Below are positions 7,651 through 16,311 of a stretch of 64,000 bases of DNA, in pieces. Numbering within the stretch: the stretch's first letter is position 1; every line of letters begins with the position of its first letter. The position numbers and the translations under genes are program-made. This DNA is from Oscillibacter faecalis_A (GTDB lineage Bacteria > Bacillota > Clostridia > Oscillospirales > Oscillospiraceae), in NCBI RefSeq assembly GCF_029218125.1, contig NZ_JARFXX010000001.1:432650-496649 (forward strand), written 5' to 3'. The notes below the pieces were generated by a model. It saw only the letters and a program-made list of their open reading frames with translations, ran no database searches and had not been told where the DNA came from.

Positions 7651-9027
7651 TTATTTTCCGACACAGAAGCGGCTGAATACCGCGTTTACGATCTCGTCCC
7701 GGGCGGTGCGGCCCGTCAGTTCGCCCACGGCGTTCAGAGCTTCCTCGGCGTCCGTCAGCACGGCGTCCGGCGTCAGGCCCGTTTTCAGCGCGGCGGCGGC
7801 GCGGCGAACGGCCACCAGCCCCCGGCGAACGGCGGATTCCTGCCGGACGTTGGTCAGAAGCGACCCGGCCTCGGCGGGAGAGCCGGCGGGGAAGCAGCGT
7901 TCTATGGCGCGCATCAGCGGCTTCAGGCCCTCCGGCGTCACGGAGCTGAAGGTCAGAACGGCCTCCGGCGGGCGCAGCCCCTCCGGGCAGCGGGGCAGCG
8001 GGGCGGTGGGGTTCAGGTCATTTTTGCTGACAGCCAGAATCCAGTGGGGGGCCTTGGCAGCAAGGGAGAGAATGTCCGGGTCAACGGCGGGGACAGACTG
8101 TCCGCCATCCGCCACGGCAATGACTAAATCGGCCGTTTCCGCCGCCTGCCGGCTGCGGTCCACGCCGATCTGCTCCACGGCATCGGCGGTATCGCGGATG
8201 CCGGCGGTGTCAATGAGCCGCAGGAGCACGCCGCCGCAGGTGACGGTTTCCTCCACCGTGTCCCGGGTGGTGCCGGGAATGTCAGTGACGATGGCGCGGT
8301 CATAGCCGGCCAGCGCGTTGAGCAGGGAGGATTTCCCGGCGTTGGGGCGACCGATGATGGCGGTGCGGACGCCGTTTTTCAGTACCCGGCCCCGTCCGGC
8401 GGTGTCCAGCAGGGCGGAAAGGGTGCATTCGGCCGTGTGAAGCGCGGCTTCGATCTGCTCTGGGCGGATATCCTCGATGTCCTCGTCCGGGTAGTCCACC
8501 ACGGCGTAAAAGCGGGAGGTGACGTCAATAAGGGCCTCCTGCACTGGTTCTAACCGGCGGCGGAGACCACCGTCCAACTGGGCGGCGGCGTTTTTTGCGG
8601 CGGCGGCGGACTGAGCGTCAATGAGGTCGATGACCGCCTCTGCCTCCGTCAGATCCATTTTGCCGTTCAAAAAGGCGCGGCGGGTAAATTCCCCGGCCCG
8701 GGCCTGCCGGGCTCCGGCGGCGAACAGGGCGGAGAGCAGCTCCCGGAGCACCACCGGGGAGCCGTGGCAGTGGAACTCGGCGGAATCCTCGCCGGTGTAG
8801 CTGTGGCTTCCGTCAAAGCGAACGGCAAGGCCGCGGTCAATGACCGCACCGGCGGAATCCAGCATTTCACCGAACATCAGCCTATGAGAAGGCTGGTCGG
8901 CGAAGGGTCTGCCGTTCCGGGGGCGGAATACCCGGTCACAGGCGGCAAAGCACCCCGCGCCGGACACGCGGACGATGCCGATGGCAGTGGCGGCGCTGCC
9001 GGTGGCAATGGCGGCGATGAGGTCCAT
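7651..9027 (-). CDS. mnmE: tRNA uridine-5-carboxymethylaminomethyl modification GTPase
   Basis: A 458-residue MnmE/TrmE GTPase. With MnmG it installs cmnm5 on the wobble uridine of several tRNAs. The N-terminal formyl-THF-binding domain (about 1-118) is followed by a helical domain and an inserted G domain with P-loop GRPNAGKS (226-233) and a DIPGTTRDT switch region. The C-terminal end FCVGK carries the catalytic cysteine of the canonical FC(I/V)GK tail. The start at 9027 has AAAGGA upstream, and a more upstream ATG would add a non-homologous extension. It follows the CrtO-like gene by 4 bp. mnmG is not in this window. Confidence 0.95.
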   Translation of the reverse strand: MDLIAAIATGSAATAIGIVRVSGAGCFAACDRVFRPRNGRPFADQPSHRLMFGEMLDSAGAVIDRGLAVRFDGSHSYTGEDSAEFHCHGSPVVLRELLSALFAAGARQARAGEFTRRAFLNGKMDLTEAEAVIDLIDAQSAAAAKNAAAQLDGGLRRRLEPVQEALIDVTSRFYAVVDYPDEDIEDIRPEQIEAALHTAECTLSALLDTAGRGRVLKNGVRTAIIGRPNAGKSSLLNALAGYDRAIVTDIPGTTRDTVEETVTCGGVLLRLIDTAGIRDTADAVEQIGVDRSRQAAETADLVIAVADGGQSVPAVDPDILSLAAKAPHWILAVSKNDLNPTAPLPRCPEGLRPPEAVLTFSSVTPEGLKPLMRAIERCFPAGSPAEAGSLLTNVRQESAVRRGLVAVRRAAAALKTGLTPDAVLTDAEEALNAVGELTGRTARDEIVNAVFSRFCVGK

Positions 9028-9031
9028 AGAG

Positions 9032-9535
9032 TCAAGTCCTTTCATGTGCTTCCACCCGCCGGAGCAGACGGAGCAGGCGGTAACGGTTGTAGCGCTGGAT
9101 AGCGGCAAAGGGCAGATTGCACAGCCCGATGAACAGGGCTATGAGAAAAAAGAGGGGCAGCCAATCCAGAGGGCGCTCACACAGCAGGCAGAAAAACAGG
9201 GAGAAAAAGCCCAGCAGGGCGATGAGCTCGTGGATAATTTCGGCGTGGCAGGTAACGCCCAGAAATTCCCGCAGATAGGCCGGAGTGAGAGAGGCGGCCA
9301 GATGGCGCTTATCAAACTCCGGGTTGAACTGGGGTAAACGGTCCTTCCAGCGGGGGAGCCGGAGGCGGCGGTACAGGGTCATTTCCTTTTCGGACACATG
9401 GAAAAAGGGCCGCTGCCAATCGAAAAGGCGGTGCTGGACGTCAAGAGGGAGATGTGTGACCAGCTCCGCCGTGCCGAAGTGGAGCGCTGTCCAGAAAACG
9501 GTGTTGAGCAGGGTGATCTCCAAGGCAGAGTGCAT
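9032..9535 (-). CDS. CrtO-like (glycosyl-diaponeurosporenoate acyltransferase family) membrane protein
   Basis: A 167-residue membrane protein with hydrophobic segments near the N-terminus and at about 110-145. It carries family features WKDRLPQFNP, FLGVTCHAEIIHE and NLPFAAIQRYNRYRL. Its length matches the Staphylococcus CrtO family (about 165 residues). In S. aureus CrtO acylates a glycosylated carotenoid. No carotenoid genes are visible here, so the substrate is probably a different glycolipid (inference). It precedes mnmE by 4 bp. Confidence 0.6.
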   Translation of the reverse strand: MHSALEITLLNTVFWTALHFGTAELVTHLPLDVQHRLFDWQRPFFHVSEKEMTLYRRLRLPRWKDRLPQFNPEFDKRHLAASLTPAYLREFLGVTCHAEIIHELIALLGFFSLFFCLLCERPLDWLPLFFLIALFIGLCNLPFAAIQRYNRYRLLRLLRRVEAHERT

Positions 9536-9593
9536 AGGCGGCTCCTTTTCTTGGGAGGTTGTGGGGCGGGCTGTGCTGCGCCGAAACGGAAAA

Positions 9594-9624
9594 GGACGGG
9601 GCGGGCGAACTGCCCGCCCCGTCC
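9594..9624 (-). terminator. Terminator of pnp
   Basis: A 13-bp perfect stem (GGACGGGGCGGGC / GCCCGCCCCGTCC) with a 5-nt loop lies just past the pnp stop. A short T-run follows on the minus strand. Confidence 0.8.
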
Positions 9625-9652
9625 GGCGTTTTGCTGTTTTGATAGAGAAAAA

Positions 9653-11803
9653 TTACTTCACGCGCTCGCCGACGGCTTCCTTGGCGGCGATCTCACGCAT
9701 GGCATCCTTATGGGAGAGGTTCACACGGCCCTTTTCGTCAATGTCCGTGACCTTGACCCACATCATGTCACCGATCTTGCAGGCGTCCTCCACCTTTTCG
9801 ATGCGGTGGTCGGCCAGCTTGGAGATGTGCACAAGACCGTCCTTACCGGGAGCCAGCTCCACGAAGGCACCGAAGGTCATCAGGCGCACCACGCGGCCGT
9901 AGTACAGCTTGCCTACCTCGGGGACGAACACGATGTCATCGATGCACTTCTTGGCGGCATCACAGGCGGAGGCATCCGCCGCGGCGATGTGGATGGTGCC
10001 GTCATCGTCAATGTCGATCTTGGCGCCGGTATCGGCCACGATCTTCTGGATGACGGAGCCGCCCTTGCCGATGACGTCCCGGATGTTGTCGGGATTGATG
10101 TGCATGACGATCATCTTGGGTGCGTAGCGGCTGACCTCCTTGCGGGGCTCGGAGATGACAGGTAGCATGATCTGGTCGAGAATCTCGCAGCGGGCATCAT
10201 AGGTGATGTCCAGCGCGTTCTTGATGATCTCCATGGTCAGACCGTCATTCTTCAGATCCATCTGGATAGCGGTGATGCCCTTCTTGGTGCCGGCCACCTT
10301 GAAGTCCATTTCGCCGTGGAAGTCCTCCACGCCCTGAATGTCGATAAACGTGGTGAAACCGCCGTCATCGTCCTGAATAAGACCGCAGGAAATGCCGGCC
10401 ACAGGAGCCTTGATGGGCACACCGGCATCCATTAGGGCCAGCGTGGAGCCGCAGATGGAGCCCTGAGAGGTGGAGCCGTTAGAGGAGACGACCTCGCTCA
10501 CCACGCGGATGGCGTAGGGGAAGTCCTCCACAGAGGGAATCACGGGCAGCAGGGCGCGCTCGGCCAGAGCGCCGTGACCGATCTCGCGGCGGCCGGGAGA
10601 ACGGGCGGGCTTGGCTTCGCCGACGGAGTAGCCGGGGAAGTTGTAGTGGTGCATATAGCGCTTCTCGGTCTCCTCCCAGATGGTGTCCAGTTTCTGGCAG
10701 GCGGAAAGAGTGTCCAGCGTGCAGACGGAGAGCACCTGCGTCTGACCGCGGGTGAACAGGCCGGAGCCGTGGACCCGGGGCAGTACACCCACCTCGGCGG
10801 CCAGAGGACGAATTTCGTTTTTCTGGCGGCCATCCACGCGGTGGCCCTGCAGCAGCCACTCCTTGACGATCATCTTCTGGAACTTATAGGTGATTTCCTC
10901 AAGGTACTGGTCCATGTTGGGATATTCCTCGAGGTACTTCTCGTGCCAGTGCTCGATCATGGCGTTCCAGCGGGCCTCGCGGACGTTCTTATCGTCGGTA
11001 TCCATGGCGGCCTTGGCCTCGTCCATGAAGTCGGCGGTGATCTTGTTGAACAGCTCGTAGTTGAAGTCGGCGTGAGGATAGTCGAACTTGGGCTTGCCGA
11101 TCTCGGCGACCATCTTATTGATGAGCTCGATCTGCTTCTGGTTTTCCTCGTGGGCCTTCTGGATGGCCTCGAACATCTTATCGTTGGGAACCTCGTTGGC
11201 GCCGGCCTCGATCATGACCACCTTCTTGCCGGTGGAGACCACGGTGACGTCCAGATCGGAGACCTTGCGCTGCTCGCTGGTGGGGTTGATGACCAGCTCA
11301 CCGTCCACAAGGCCCATCTTCACGGCGCCCACAGGGCCGTTCCAGGGAATGTCGGAAATGGCGAGGGCGGCGGAGGTGCCGATGAGGGCGGCAATCTCGG
11401 GAGAGCAGTCATGGTCCACGCTCATGACGGTGGCCATAATGGACACATCGTTGCGGAAGTCATAGGGGAACAGGGGACGGATGGGGCGGTCGATGACGCG
11501 GGAGGTCAGGATGCCCTTTTCACCGGGGCGGCCCTCACGGCGGTTGAAGCTGCCGGGGATACGGCCCACGGAGTACATCTTCTCCTCAAAATCCACGCTC
11601 AGGGGGAAGAAGTCGATACCGTCCCGGGGACGGGCGGAGGCGGTGGCGCACACCAGCACGCGGGTGTCGCCGTAGCCCACCATAACGGCGGCGTTGGCCA
11701 GCTCCGCCAGCTTGCCGACCTCCAGAGTCAGGGGGCGGCCCGCCAGCTCCATCTCGTACTTGTGGTAGCCGGGGAACTGACGATGGGTGATAATGGTTGA
11801 CAT
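9653..11803 (-). CDS. pnp: Polyribonucleotide nucleotidyltransferase (PNPase)
   Basis: A 716-residue phosphorolytic 3'-to-5' exoribonuclease of mRNA turnover. Two RNase PH-like cores flank a helical domain (about 220-320), followed by a KH domain (around DVIGKGGSVIQKI) and an S1 domain (around GKLYYGRVVRLMTFGAF). The length is normal. The frame extends 29 codons upstream, but AAAGGAG before the ATG at 11803 and homology fix the start. It is downstream of rpsO, as in many bacteria, but a terminator lies between them. A long leader hairpin at 11849-11885 may mediate autoregulation. Confidence 0.97.
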   Translation of the reverse strand: MSTIITHRQFPGYHKYEMELAGRPLTLEVGKLAELANAAVMVGYGDTRVLVCATASARPRDGIDFFPLSVDFEEKMYSVGRIPGSFNRREGRPGEKGILTSRVIDRPIRPLFPYDFRNDVSIMATVMSVDHDCSPEIAALIGTSAALAISDIPWNGPVGAVKMGLVDGELVINPTSEQRKVSDLDVTVVSTGKKVVMIEAGANEVPNDKMFEAIQKAHEENQKQIELINKMVAEIGKPKFDYPHADFNYELFNKITADFMDEAKAAMDTDDKNVREARWNAMIEHWHEKYLEEYPNMDQYLEEITYKFQKMIVKEWLLQGHRVDGRQKNEIRPLAAEVGVLPRVHGSGLFTRGQTQVLSVCTLDTLSACQKLDTIWEETEKRYMHHYNFPGYSVGEAKPARSPGRREIGHGALAERALLPVIPSVEDFPYAIRVVSEVVSSNGSTSQGSICGSTLALMDAGVPIKAPVAGISCGLIQDDDGGFTTFIDIQGVEDFHGEMDFKVAGTKKGITAIQMDLKNDGLTMEIIKNALDITYDARCEILDQIMLPVISEPRKEVSRYAPKMIVMHINPDNIRDVIGKGGSVIQKIVADTGAKIDIDDDGTIHIAAADASACDAAKKCIDDIVFVPEVGKLYYGRVVRLMTFGAFVELAPGKDGLVHISKLADHRIEKVEDACKIGDMMWVKVTDIDEKGRVNLSHKDAMREIAAKEAVGERVK

Positions 11804-11848
11804 AAGATTGCTCCTTTTCTTTGGTGCTCGGGAGCGGCTCTTTTCGTA

Positions 11849-11885
11849 TTTGAAACCATGTCCGAGCTTCGGGCACAGTTTCAAA
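11849..11885 (-). promoter_or_regulatory. Long hairpin in the pnp 5' leader
   Basis: TTTGAAAC pairs with GTTTCAAA (8 bp) and, after a small internal loop, TGTCCGA pairs with TCGGGCA. This gives a near-continuous 15-bp stem ending 46 bp before the pnp start. In Escherichia coli a pnp leader stem is cut by RNase III and then degraded by PNPase for autocontrol. A similar role here is inference. Confidence 0.6.
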
Positions 11886-11933
11886 CACAAAAAGCAACGG
11901 CCCCCGGCGGAAATGCTTGAAATTCGCAGAAAA

Positions 11934-11960
11934 GGGTGACGGAGAACTGCTCCGTCACCC
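11934..11960 (-). terminator. Terminator of rpsO
   Basis: GGGTGACGGAG and CTCCGTCACCC arms with a short loop, 10 bp after the rpsO stop, followed on the minus strand by TTTTC. It separates rpsO from pnp. Confidence 0.8.
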
Positions 11961-11970
11961 TCGTTGCTTC

Positions 11971-12237
11971 TTACTTACGGATGCCCAGCTTGGCGATCAG
12001 GGCACGATAGCGCTCGATATCCTTCTTCTGCAGATAGTCCAGCAGGCTGCGGCGCTTACCGACCATCTTCAGCAGACCACGGTTGGAGTGCTTGTCCTGG
12101 GGGTTGGCGCGCATGTGCTCGGTGAGGATGTTGATGCGCTCGGTGAGGATGGCAACCTGGACCTCGGGGGAACCGGTGTCGGTCTCGTGGGTACGGTTGG
12201 CCTCGATCACGGCCGTTTTCTGATCTTTACGCAGCAT
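11971..12237 (-). CDS. rpsO: 30S ribosomal protein S15
   Basis: The 88-residue S15 protein that binds 16S rRNA early in 30S assembly. The family signature runs from THETDTGSPEVQ through HSNRGLLKMVGKRRSLLDYL. The start at 12237 is preceded by AAAGGTGG; the frame is open upstream, but that part is not homologous. The leader (12238-12350) begins near a TATGAT -10 (12350-12355) and could hold the S15 autoregulatory structure, which was not resolved by eye. Confidence 0.97.
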   Translation of the reverse strand: MLRKDQKTAVIEANRTHETDTGSPEVQVAILTERINILTEHMRANPQDKHSNRGLLKMVGKRRSLLDYLQKKDIERYRALIAKLGIRK

Positions 12238-12471
12238 AGTGTATTTCCACCTTTCAAAATATTCTCCGCAGACTGCGCCATGGGAGTGGTGAAAGCCTCC
12301 GCAAAACGAAGCCACGGAAGTGTGCACGGTTTACGTGCTGAACAAGTTTATCATAGGAATATCCTGTTGTAAAGAGAAAAATGCAAAAAACCTCTTATTT
12401 TTTATCATGTAAAGTGAAAAGGGGAGCGAAAACGGGCGGAGAGCGATTGGAAAATATTTTTTGAAATGGGA

Positions 12472-12500
12472 TTGACAGGGGCGCGGCATCGTGTTATATT
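12472..12500 (+). promoter_or_regulatory. Promoter of the first GntR/ABC operon
   Basis: TTGACA (12472-12477) and TATATT (12495-12500) with 17-bp spacing. An inverted-repeat operator begins at the last bases of the -10. Confidence 0.8.
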
Positions 12501-12529
12501 AACTGTACTAACACACATAGTATAGTTAA
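12499..12529 (+). promoter_or_regulatory. Inverted-repeat operator for the YtrA-type GntR repressor
   Basis: TTAACTGTACTA (12499-12510) and TAGTATAGTTAA (12518-12529) are inverted 12-bp half-sites with one mismatch and a 7-bp spacer. They cover the transcription start of the operon that encodes the GntR protein at 12893, so autorepression is likely. Confidence 0.7.
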
Positions 12530-12548
12530 TACGGTTTGGAGGAGCAAT

Positions 12549-12659
12549 ATGAAAATCGTAAGAAAGCTCATCGCCGCGCTTATGGTGCTGGGTGCCGTGG
12601 CGGCGCTGACGGTGGGCGTTTTACTGAAGCCGGGACAGAAGGGAGCGCTGAAGGAATGA
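12549..12659 (+). CDS. Small membrane protein, first gene of the GntR/ABC operon
   Basis: A 36-residue peptide beginning MKIVRKLIAALMVLG, with one hydrophobic helix (about 6-26) and a basic C-terminus. A strong GGAGGAG lies 5 bp before the ATG. It follows directly on the operator and ends in ATGA, overlapping the next small gene. No family was recognised. It could be an accessory subunit or regulator of the ABC transporter (inference). Confidence 0.6.
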   Translation: MKIVRKLIAALMVLGAVAALTVGVLLKPGQKGALKE

Positions 12660-12742
12660 GTATCGGATTTGCGGGCATCGCCGCCTTTGCGGTGCTGATT
12701 TTAGCGGGCGCGGGCCTTGTGGCTGTGGCTTTGCAGCCCTGA
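12656..12742 (+). CDS. Second small membrane protein of the GntR/ABC operon
   Basis: A 28-residue, almost wholly hydrophobic peptide (MSIGFAGIAAFAVLI...). Its start overlaps the preceding stop (ATGA), implying translational coupling. It has one predicted membrane helix. It is not recognised, and its reality rests on overlap and composition. Confidence 0.45.
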   Translation: MSIGFAGIAAFAVLILAGAGLVAVALQP

Positions 12743-12892
12743 AGGAAGGGGGGCGCTGTGAGCGCCATGCTTTTTACTGAGCGCTGCGGGCGCGGGGGTG
12801 TCGGTATTTCGCTGACCGCCGTGCTTTTGCACCGCTGACCCGCCCATCGGACCGGGCGGACAAAGCTATGGAAAAGGAGGAGCAATGCTGCT
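12743..12892. other. Gap with GC-rich hairpins before gntR
   Basis: The 150 bp before gntR contain GGCGCTGTGAGCGCC and CCGCCC(N8)GGGCGG inverted repeats without T-runs. They may modulate read-through or mRNA stability between the small proteins and the regulator. No gene was seen. Confidence 0.4.
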
Positions 12893-13255
12893 GTGCTGAC
12901 ACTGAATTACAGGGATTCGCGGCCCATTTACGAACAGATCAAGGATGGGCTGCGGCGGATGATCGTCACCGGGGCCATGAAGCAGGACGAAAAGCTGCCA
13001 TCGGTGCGGTCCCTCGCCACGCAGCTTTCCATCAACCCCAATACCATCCAGCGGGCCTACAATGAGCTGGAGGCGGAGGGCTATATCTACTCCGTGGCCG
13101 GAAAGGGGAGCTTTGTCAGCGGCACGGCGGACGCCGACGCCGCAAGGCGGGCATCCCTGACGGGGGACCTGCGGAAGCTGATGGGTGAGCTGCGCTATTT
13201 GGGCGTGACCGCCGAGGAGGCCATGACGCTGATCAAGGAGGTATATGAACAATGA
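12893..13255 (+). CDS. GntR-family (YtrA-type) transcriptional regulator
   Basis: A 120-residue regulator with an N-terminal winged helix (SRPIYEQIKDGLRRMI, then SVRSLATQLSINPNTIQRAY) and a short C-terminal helical tail, as in the YtrA subfamily that controls ABC transporter operons. The start is a GTG 12 bp after GGAGG; a nearer ATG at 12885 is out of frame and stops quickly. Its stop overlaps the ABC ATPase start (ATGA). It probably represses its own operon through the operator at 12499-12529. Confidence 0.9.
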   Translation: MLTLNYRDSRPIYEQIKDGLRRMIVTGAMKQDEKLPSVRSLATQLSINPNTIQRAYNELEAEGYIYSVAGKGSFVSGTADADAARRASLTGDLRKLMGELRYLGVTAEEAMTLIKEVYEQ

Positions 13256-14148
13256 TCGAGGTGAAAAACGTCACAAAGCGCTTTGGCGGCTTTGCGGCGC
13301 TCAATGACGCGACGCTCAGCGTCCCCACCGGGGCGGTCTATGGGCTGGTAGGCCCTAACGGCGCGGGTAAATCCACCATCATCCGCCATCTCACCGGCAT
13401 TTTCCGACAGGATAGCGGCACCGTCCGCATCGGCGGGGAGGATGTGTGGGAAAACGCGGCGCTGAAGGCGCGAATCGCCGCCATTCCCGACGACTGGTAC
13501 TATTTTAACTCCGCCACCATCCGGGATATGATGACTTTTTACCGGGGGTTTTATCCCCAGTTCTCCACAGAGCGGTACGAAAAGCTGAAGGAAGTTTTTG
13601 AATTGGACGAAAAACGGCAGATTCGGCGGCTCAGCAAGGGAATGCAGAAGCAGGCAGCCTTCTGGCTGGCGCTGTCCGCCATGCCGGACTACCTTATTTT
13701 AGATGAGCCGGTGGATGGTCTTGATCCGGTGATGCGCCGGCAGGTATGGAGCCTGATGATGGGCGATGTGGCGGAGCGGGGCACTACGGTGCTGGTGTCC
13801 AGCCACAACCTCCGGGAGTTGGAGGACGTGTGCGACCACGTGGGCATCATGGATCACGGCCATGTGCTGCTGGAGCGGAGTCTGGCCCAGTTGCAGGATA
13901 ACATGGTGAAATTGCAGGTGGTGTTCCCTGACGGAATGGAGGACGTTCCGGCGGAGCTGCCGGTGCTTCACGCCTCGAAGCTCGGCCGGGTGCATACCCT
14001 CATCATGCGGATGAACGCGCAGGAGGCCACGGAGCGGCTGATGGCCTACAACCCGCTGCTGGTGGACGCGGTGCCCCTGACGCTGGAGGAGATCTTTATT
14101 TACGAATTGGGAGGTGCGGATTATGCGGTCAAAGACATCGTACTTTAA
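13252..14148 (+). CDS. ABC transporter ATP-binding protein
   Basis: A 298-residue single-domain ATPase of a YtrB/DrrA-like exporter. Walker A GPNGAGKS is at about 34-41, the signature-like RLSKGMQKQ at about 126-134 and Walker B YLILDEPVDG at about 147-156. It is coupled to the GntR gene by ATGA and overlaps the permease gene by 26 bp. By family it works at the membrane with the next gene product. The exported substrate (peptide, antibiotic or lipid-like) is unknown. Confidence 0.9.
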   Translation: MIEVKNVTKRFGGFAALNDATLSVPTGAVYGLVGPNGAGKSTIIRHLTGIFRQDSGTVRIGGEDVWENAALKARIAAIPDDWYYFNSATIRDMMTFYRGFYPQFSTERYEKLKEVFELDEKRQIRRLSKGMQKQAAFWLALSAMPDYLILDEPVDGLDPVMRRQVWSLMMGDVAERGTTVLVSSHNLRELEDVCDHVGIMDHGHVLLERSLAQLQDNMVKLQVVFPDGMEDVPAELPVLHASKLGRVHTLIMRMNAQEATERLMAYNPLLVDAVPLTLEEIFIYELGGADYAVKDIVL

Positions 14149-16288
14149 CGGTACGCTTTTTAAGAAAAACCTGTCCCGGTACTGGCCGCTGTGGGGTCTG
14201 GCCTCTTTCGGCGGGGCCATGTTCCCCTTGGCGATGCTGCTGGAGCTGCTGCACAACGGGTTCCAGTTCTGGTCGCCTCTGGAGACCAGACAGGCGTATT
14301 ACACTGTGCTGTCCTATGGAGTGCCGGTTATTTCCATCGTGTACGCCATTTTGTGCGCCATGGCGGTGTGGAACTATCTTTACAACGCCCGCAGCGTGGG
14401 AATGATGCACACGCTGCCCGTCCGCCGGGAGGGGCTGTTTGTCACCAATGTGCTGTCCGGCCTGACGATGATGGCCATTCCCTACACCGTCACCGGCGTT
14501 TTGCTGGTGCTGGTGACGATGCTGTTTGGCGGCTTTGAGCCGGTGGGCGTGCTGGTGACGGTCTTGGGCGTTATGGGGGAGAGTTTGTTCTTCTTCGGCC
14601 TTGCTACCTTCTGCGCCTTCATCGTGGGCAACGTGTTCATGCTGCCCGCCCTTTACGGACTGCTGAACTTTATCGCCGTGCTGACGGACTTCATGGTGAA
14701 CCTGCTGGCGCAGGGCTTCTGCTTTGGCCTGAACAGCAGCTATTCCGGTACCGTGGAGTGGCTCAGCCCCGTGGTATACCTCATACAGAAGATCTCTCCC
14801 AACAGCACCTACGAGACCCAGTGGGTGACGGATCGACTGGGCGGTCAGCGGTATGAGACCAGTGTGCTGACCTCCGTGACGCTGGAAAACGGCTGGCTCA
14901 TCGCCGCCTATGCCGCCGCAGGCGCGGCGCTGCTGGGACTGGCGTGGCTGCTGTACCGCAGACGCCGCAGCGAGAGCGCCGGGGACGTGGTGGCCGTGGG
15001 CTGGATGAAGCCGGTGTTCCGGTACGGCTGCGCCGCCTACGCCGCCATTTTAGGCGGACGGCTGCTGTACGCCCTGCTGTGGGAGAGTTTTCAGAACGGC
15101 CAGTACTTCGCGCTTCTGCCCATGATCTTGTGCATGATCGCGGGCGGCGCCGTGGGCTATTACGCGGCGTCCATGCTGCTGGCGAAAACGCCCCGGGTGT
15201 TCAAGACCACATGGAAGGGGATGCTGGCGGTGGCGCTGGGCTGCGCGGCCCTGTGCGGCGCCATGAAGTACGATCTGTTCGGCGTGACCCGCCGCATCCC
15301 CGCGCCGGACAGCGTGAAGCTGGTGAACGTCTACGCCGCCGGCAGCAATTATTACCTGACACCCGGGAAGGACGACGCCCTCATCGAGAAGGTCCGGACG
15401 CTGCACCAGACCATTATCGACGATAAGGATTACATTCTGGGATACAGTTCGAGAGCTTACTATGAGGATACTGCCAGTACGGATATGGCCGTGGAGGACG
15501 CCGGGGCGCAGTCAACCATAAGCAATATCCGGATCACCTATATGCTCAACAGCGGGCTGAAGGTGGAGCGGCGGTACAGCCTGTATCTGACCCCTGACCG
15601 CATGGCACGGGAGGACACCTATGACCATCTGCTGGATCAGCTCATCAACAGCCCGGAGATGCGCCAGAAGCGTATCCGCTGGCGGGATGAGGGGTTCCAG
15701 CTGGATGGAGCGTGGATCGACACATGGAGGGATTACAGCGATCTCAGCAGCCGGGAGGTGGGCCTGATCTTAGACGCCGTGGCAAAGGACGCGGAAAATG
15801 GGGACTGGGGCGTGTATAACTGGTTCCGGGTGGATAATGACGCCGACAGCTATGAGATCCAAATTCATTTCCAATACAAGGTGCCGGAGAGCCAGTTCGA
15901 CAGGGCCTATGGTGAGATCCAAGTCAACGTCAAGGAGGGCATGACGGAGACGATCCAGACATTGAAGGAGCTGAAATTGATCACCGACGCCGATCTGGTC
16001 ACCAACCGGGAACGGTATCCGTGGCAGTACGCCGCGGGCGGCTGGGACCAATATGAGCAGTTCTATGGGCAGTTCCATATGAGCCCCGAGGAATATTATG
16101 ACCGGTACGGCGAGTACCCGGCGGGGTGGTTCGGCACGGAGAGCGATGATTCGTCCACGGAGACGGAAACCGCTCCCACTGTGGACAACAGCCACAGCCC
16201 CAGCATGTCCGCCGGGGCGGAGGCCACCGGTCTCGGCATCATCGGCGGGGCGGACGGCCCCACGGTGATGGTGACGACTGCGGCCTGA
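14123..16288 (+). CDS. ABC-2 type permease with large extracytoplasmic domain
   Basis: A 721-residue partner permease. Hydrophobic segments fill about 20-400. A large hydrophilic domain follows (about 405-680), then a Ser/Thr-rich stretch and a terminal GIIGGADGPTVMV tail. The start is the ATG at 14123 with GGGAGG 8 bp upstream; an earlier in-frame ATG at 14114 lacks a site. The tail matches the glycine-rich GGADGPT motif known from beta subunits of sodium-pumping decarboxylases, where it lies in the membrane. Its presence at the end of a permease is unexplained. The gene ends 23 bp before repeat copy 2 and its flanking palindrome. Confidence 0.85.
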   Translation: MRSKTSYFNGTLFKKNLSRYWPLWGLASFGGAMFPLAMLLELLHNGFQFWSPLETRQAYYTVLSYGVPVISIVYAILCAMAVWNYLYNARSVGMMHTLPVRREGLFVTNVLSGLTMMAIPYTVTGVLLVLVTMLFGGFEPVGVLVTVLGVMGESLFFFGLATFCAFIVGNVFMLPALYGLLNFIAVLTDFMVNLLAQGFCFGLNSSYSGTVEWLSPVVYLIQKISPNSTYETQWVTDRLGGQRYETSVLTSVTLENGWLIAAYAAAGAALLGLAWLLYRRRRSESAGDVVAVGWMKPVFRYGCAAYAAILGGRLLYALLWESFQNGQYFALLPMILCMIAGGAVGYYAASMLLAKTPRVFKTTWKGMLAVALGCAALCGAMKYDLFGVTRRIPAPDSVKLVNVYAAGSNYYLTPGKDDALIEKVRTLHQTIIDDKDYILGYSSRAYYEDTASTDMAVEDAGAQSTISNIRITYMLNSGLKVERRYSLYLTPDRMAREDTYDHLLDQLINSPEMRQKRIRWRDEGFQLDGAWIDTWRDYSDLSSREVGLILDAVAKDAENGDWGVYNWFRVDNDADSYEIQIHFQYKVPESQFDRAYGEIQVNVKEGMTETIQTLKELKLITDADLVTNRERYPWQYAAGGWDQYEQFYGQFHMSPEEYYDRYGEYPAGWFGTESDDSSTETETAPTVDNSHSPSMSAGAEATGLGIIGGADGPTVMVTTAA

Positions 16289-16311
16289 CATAGAATTGTA
16301 CCGCAAGGACG

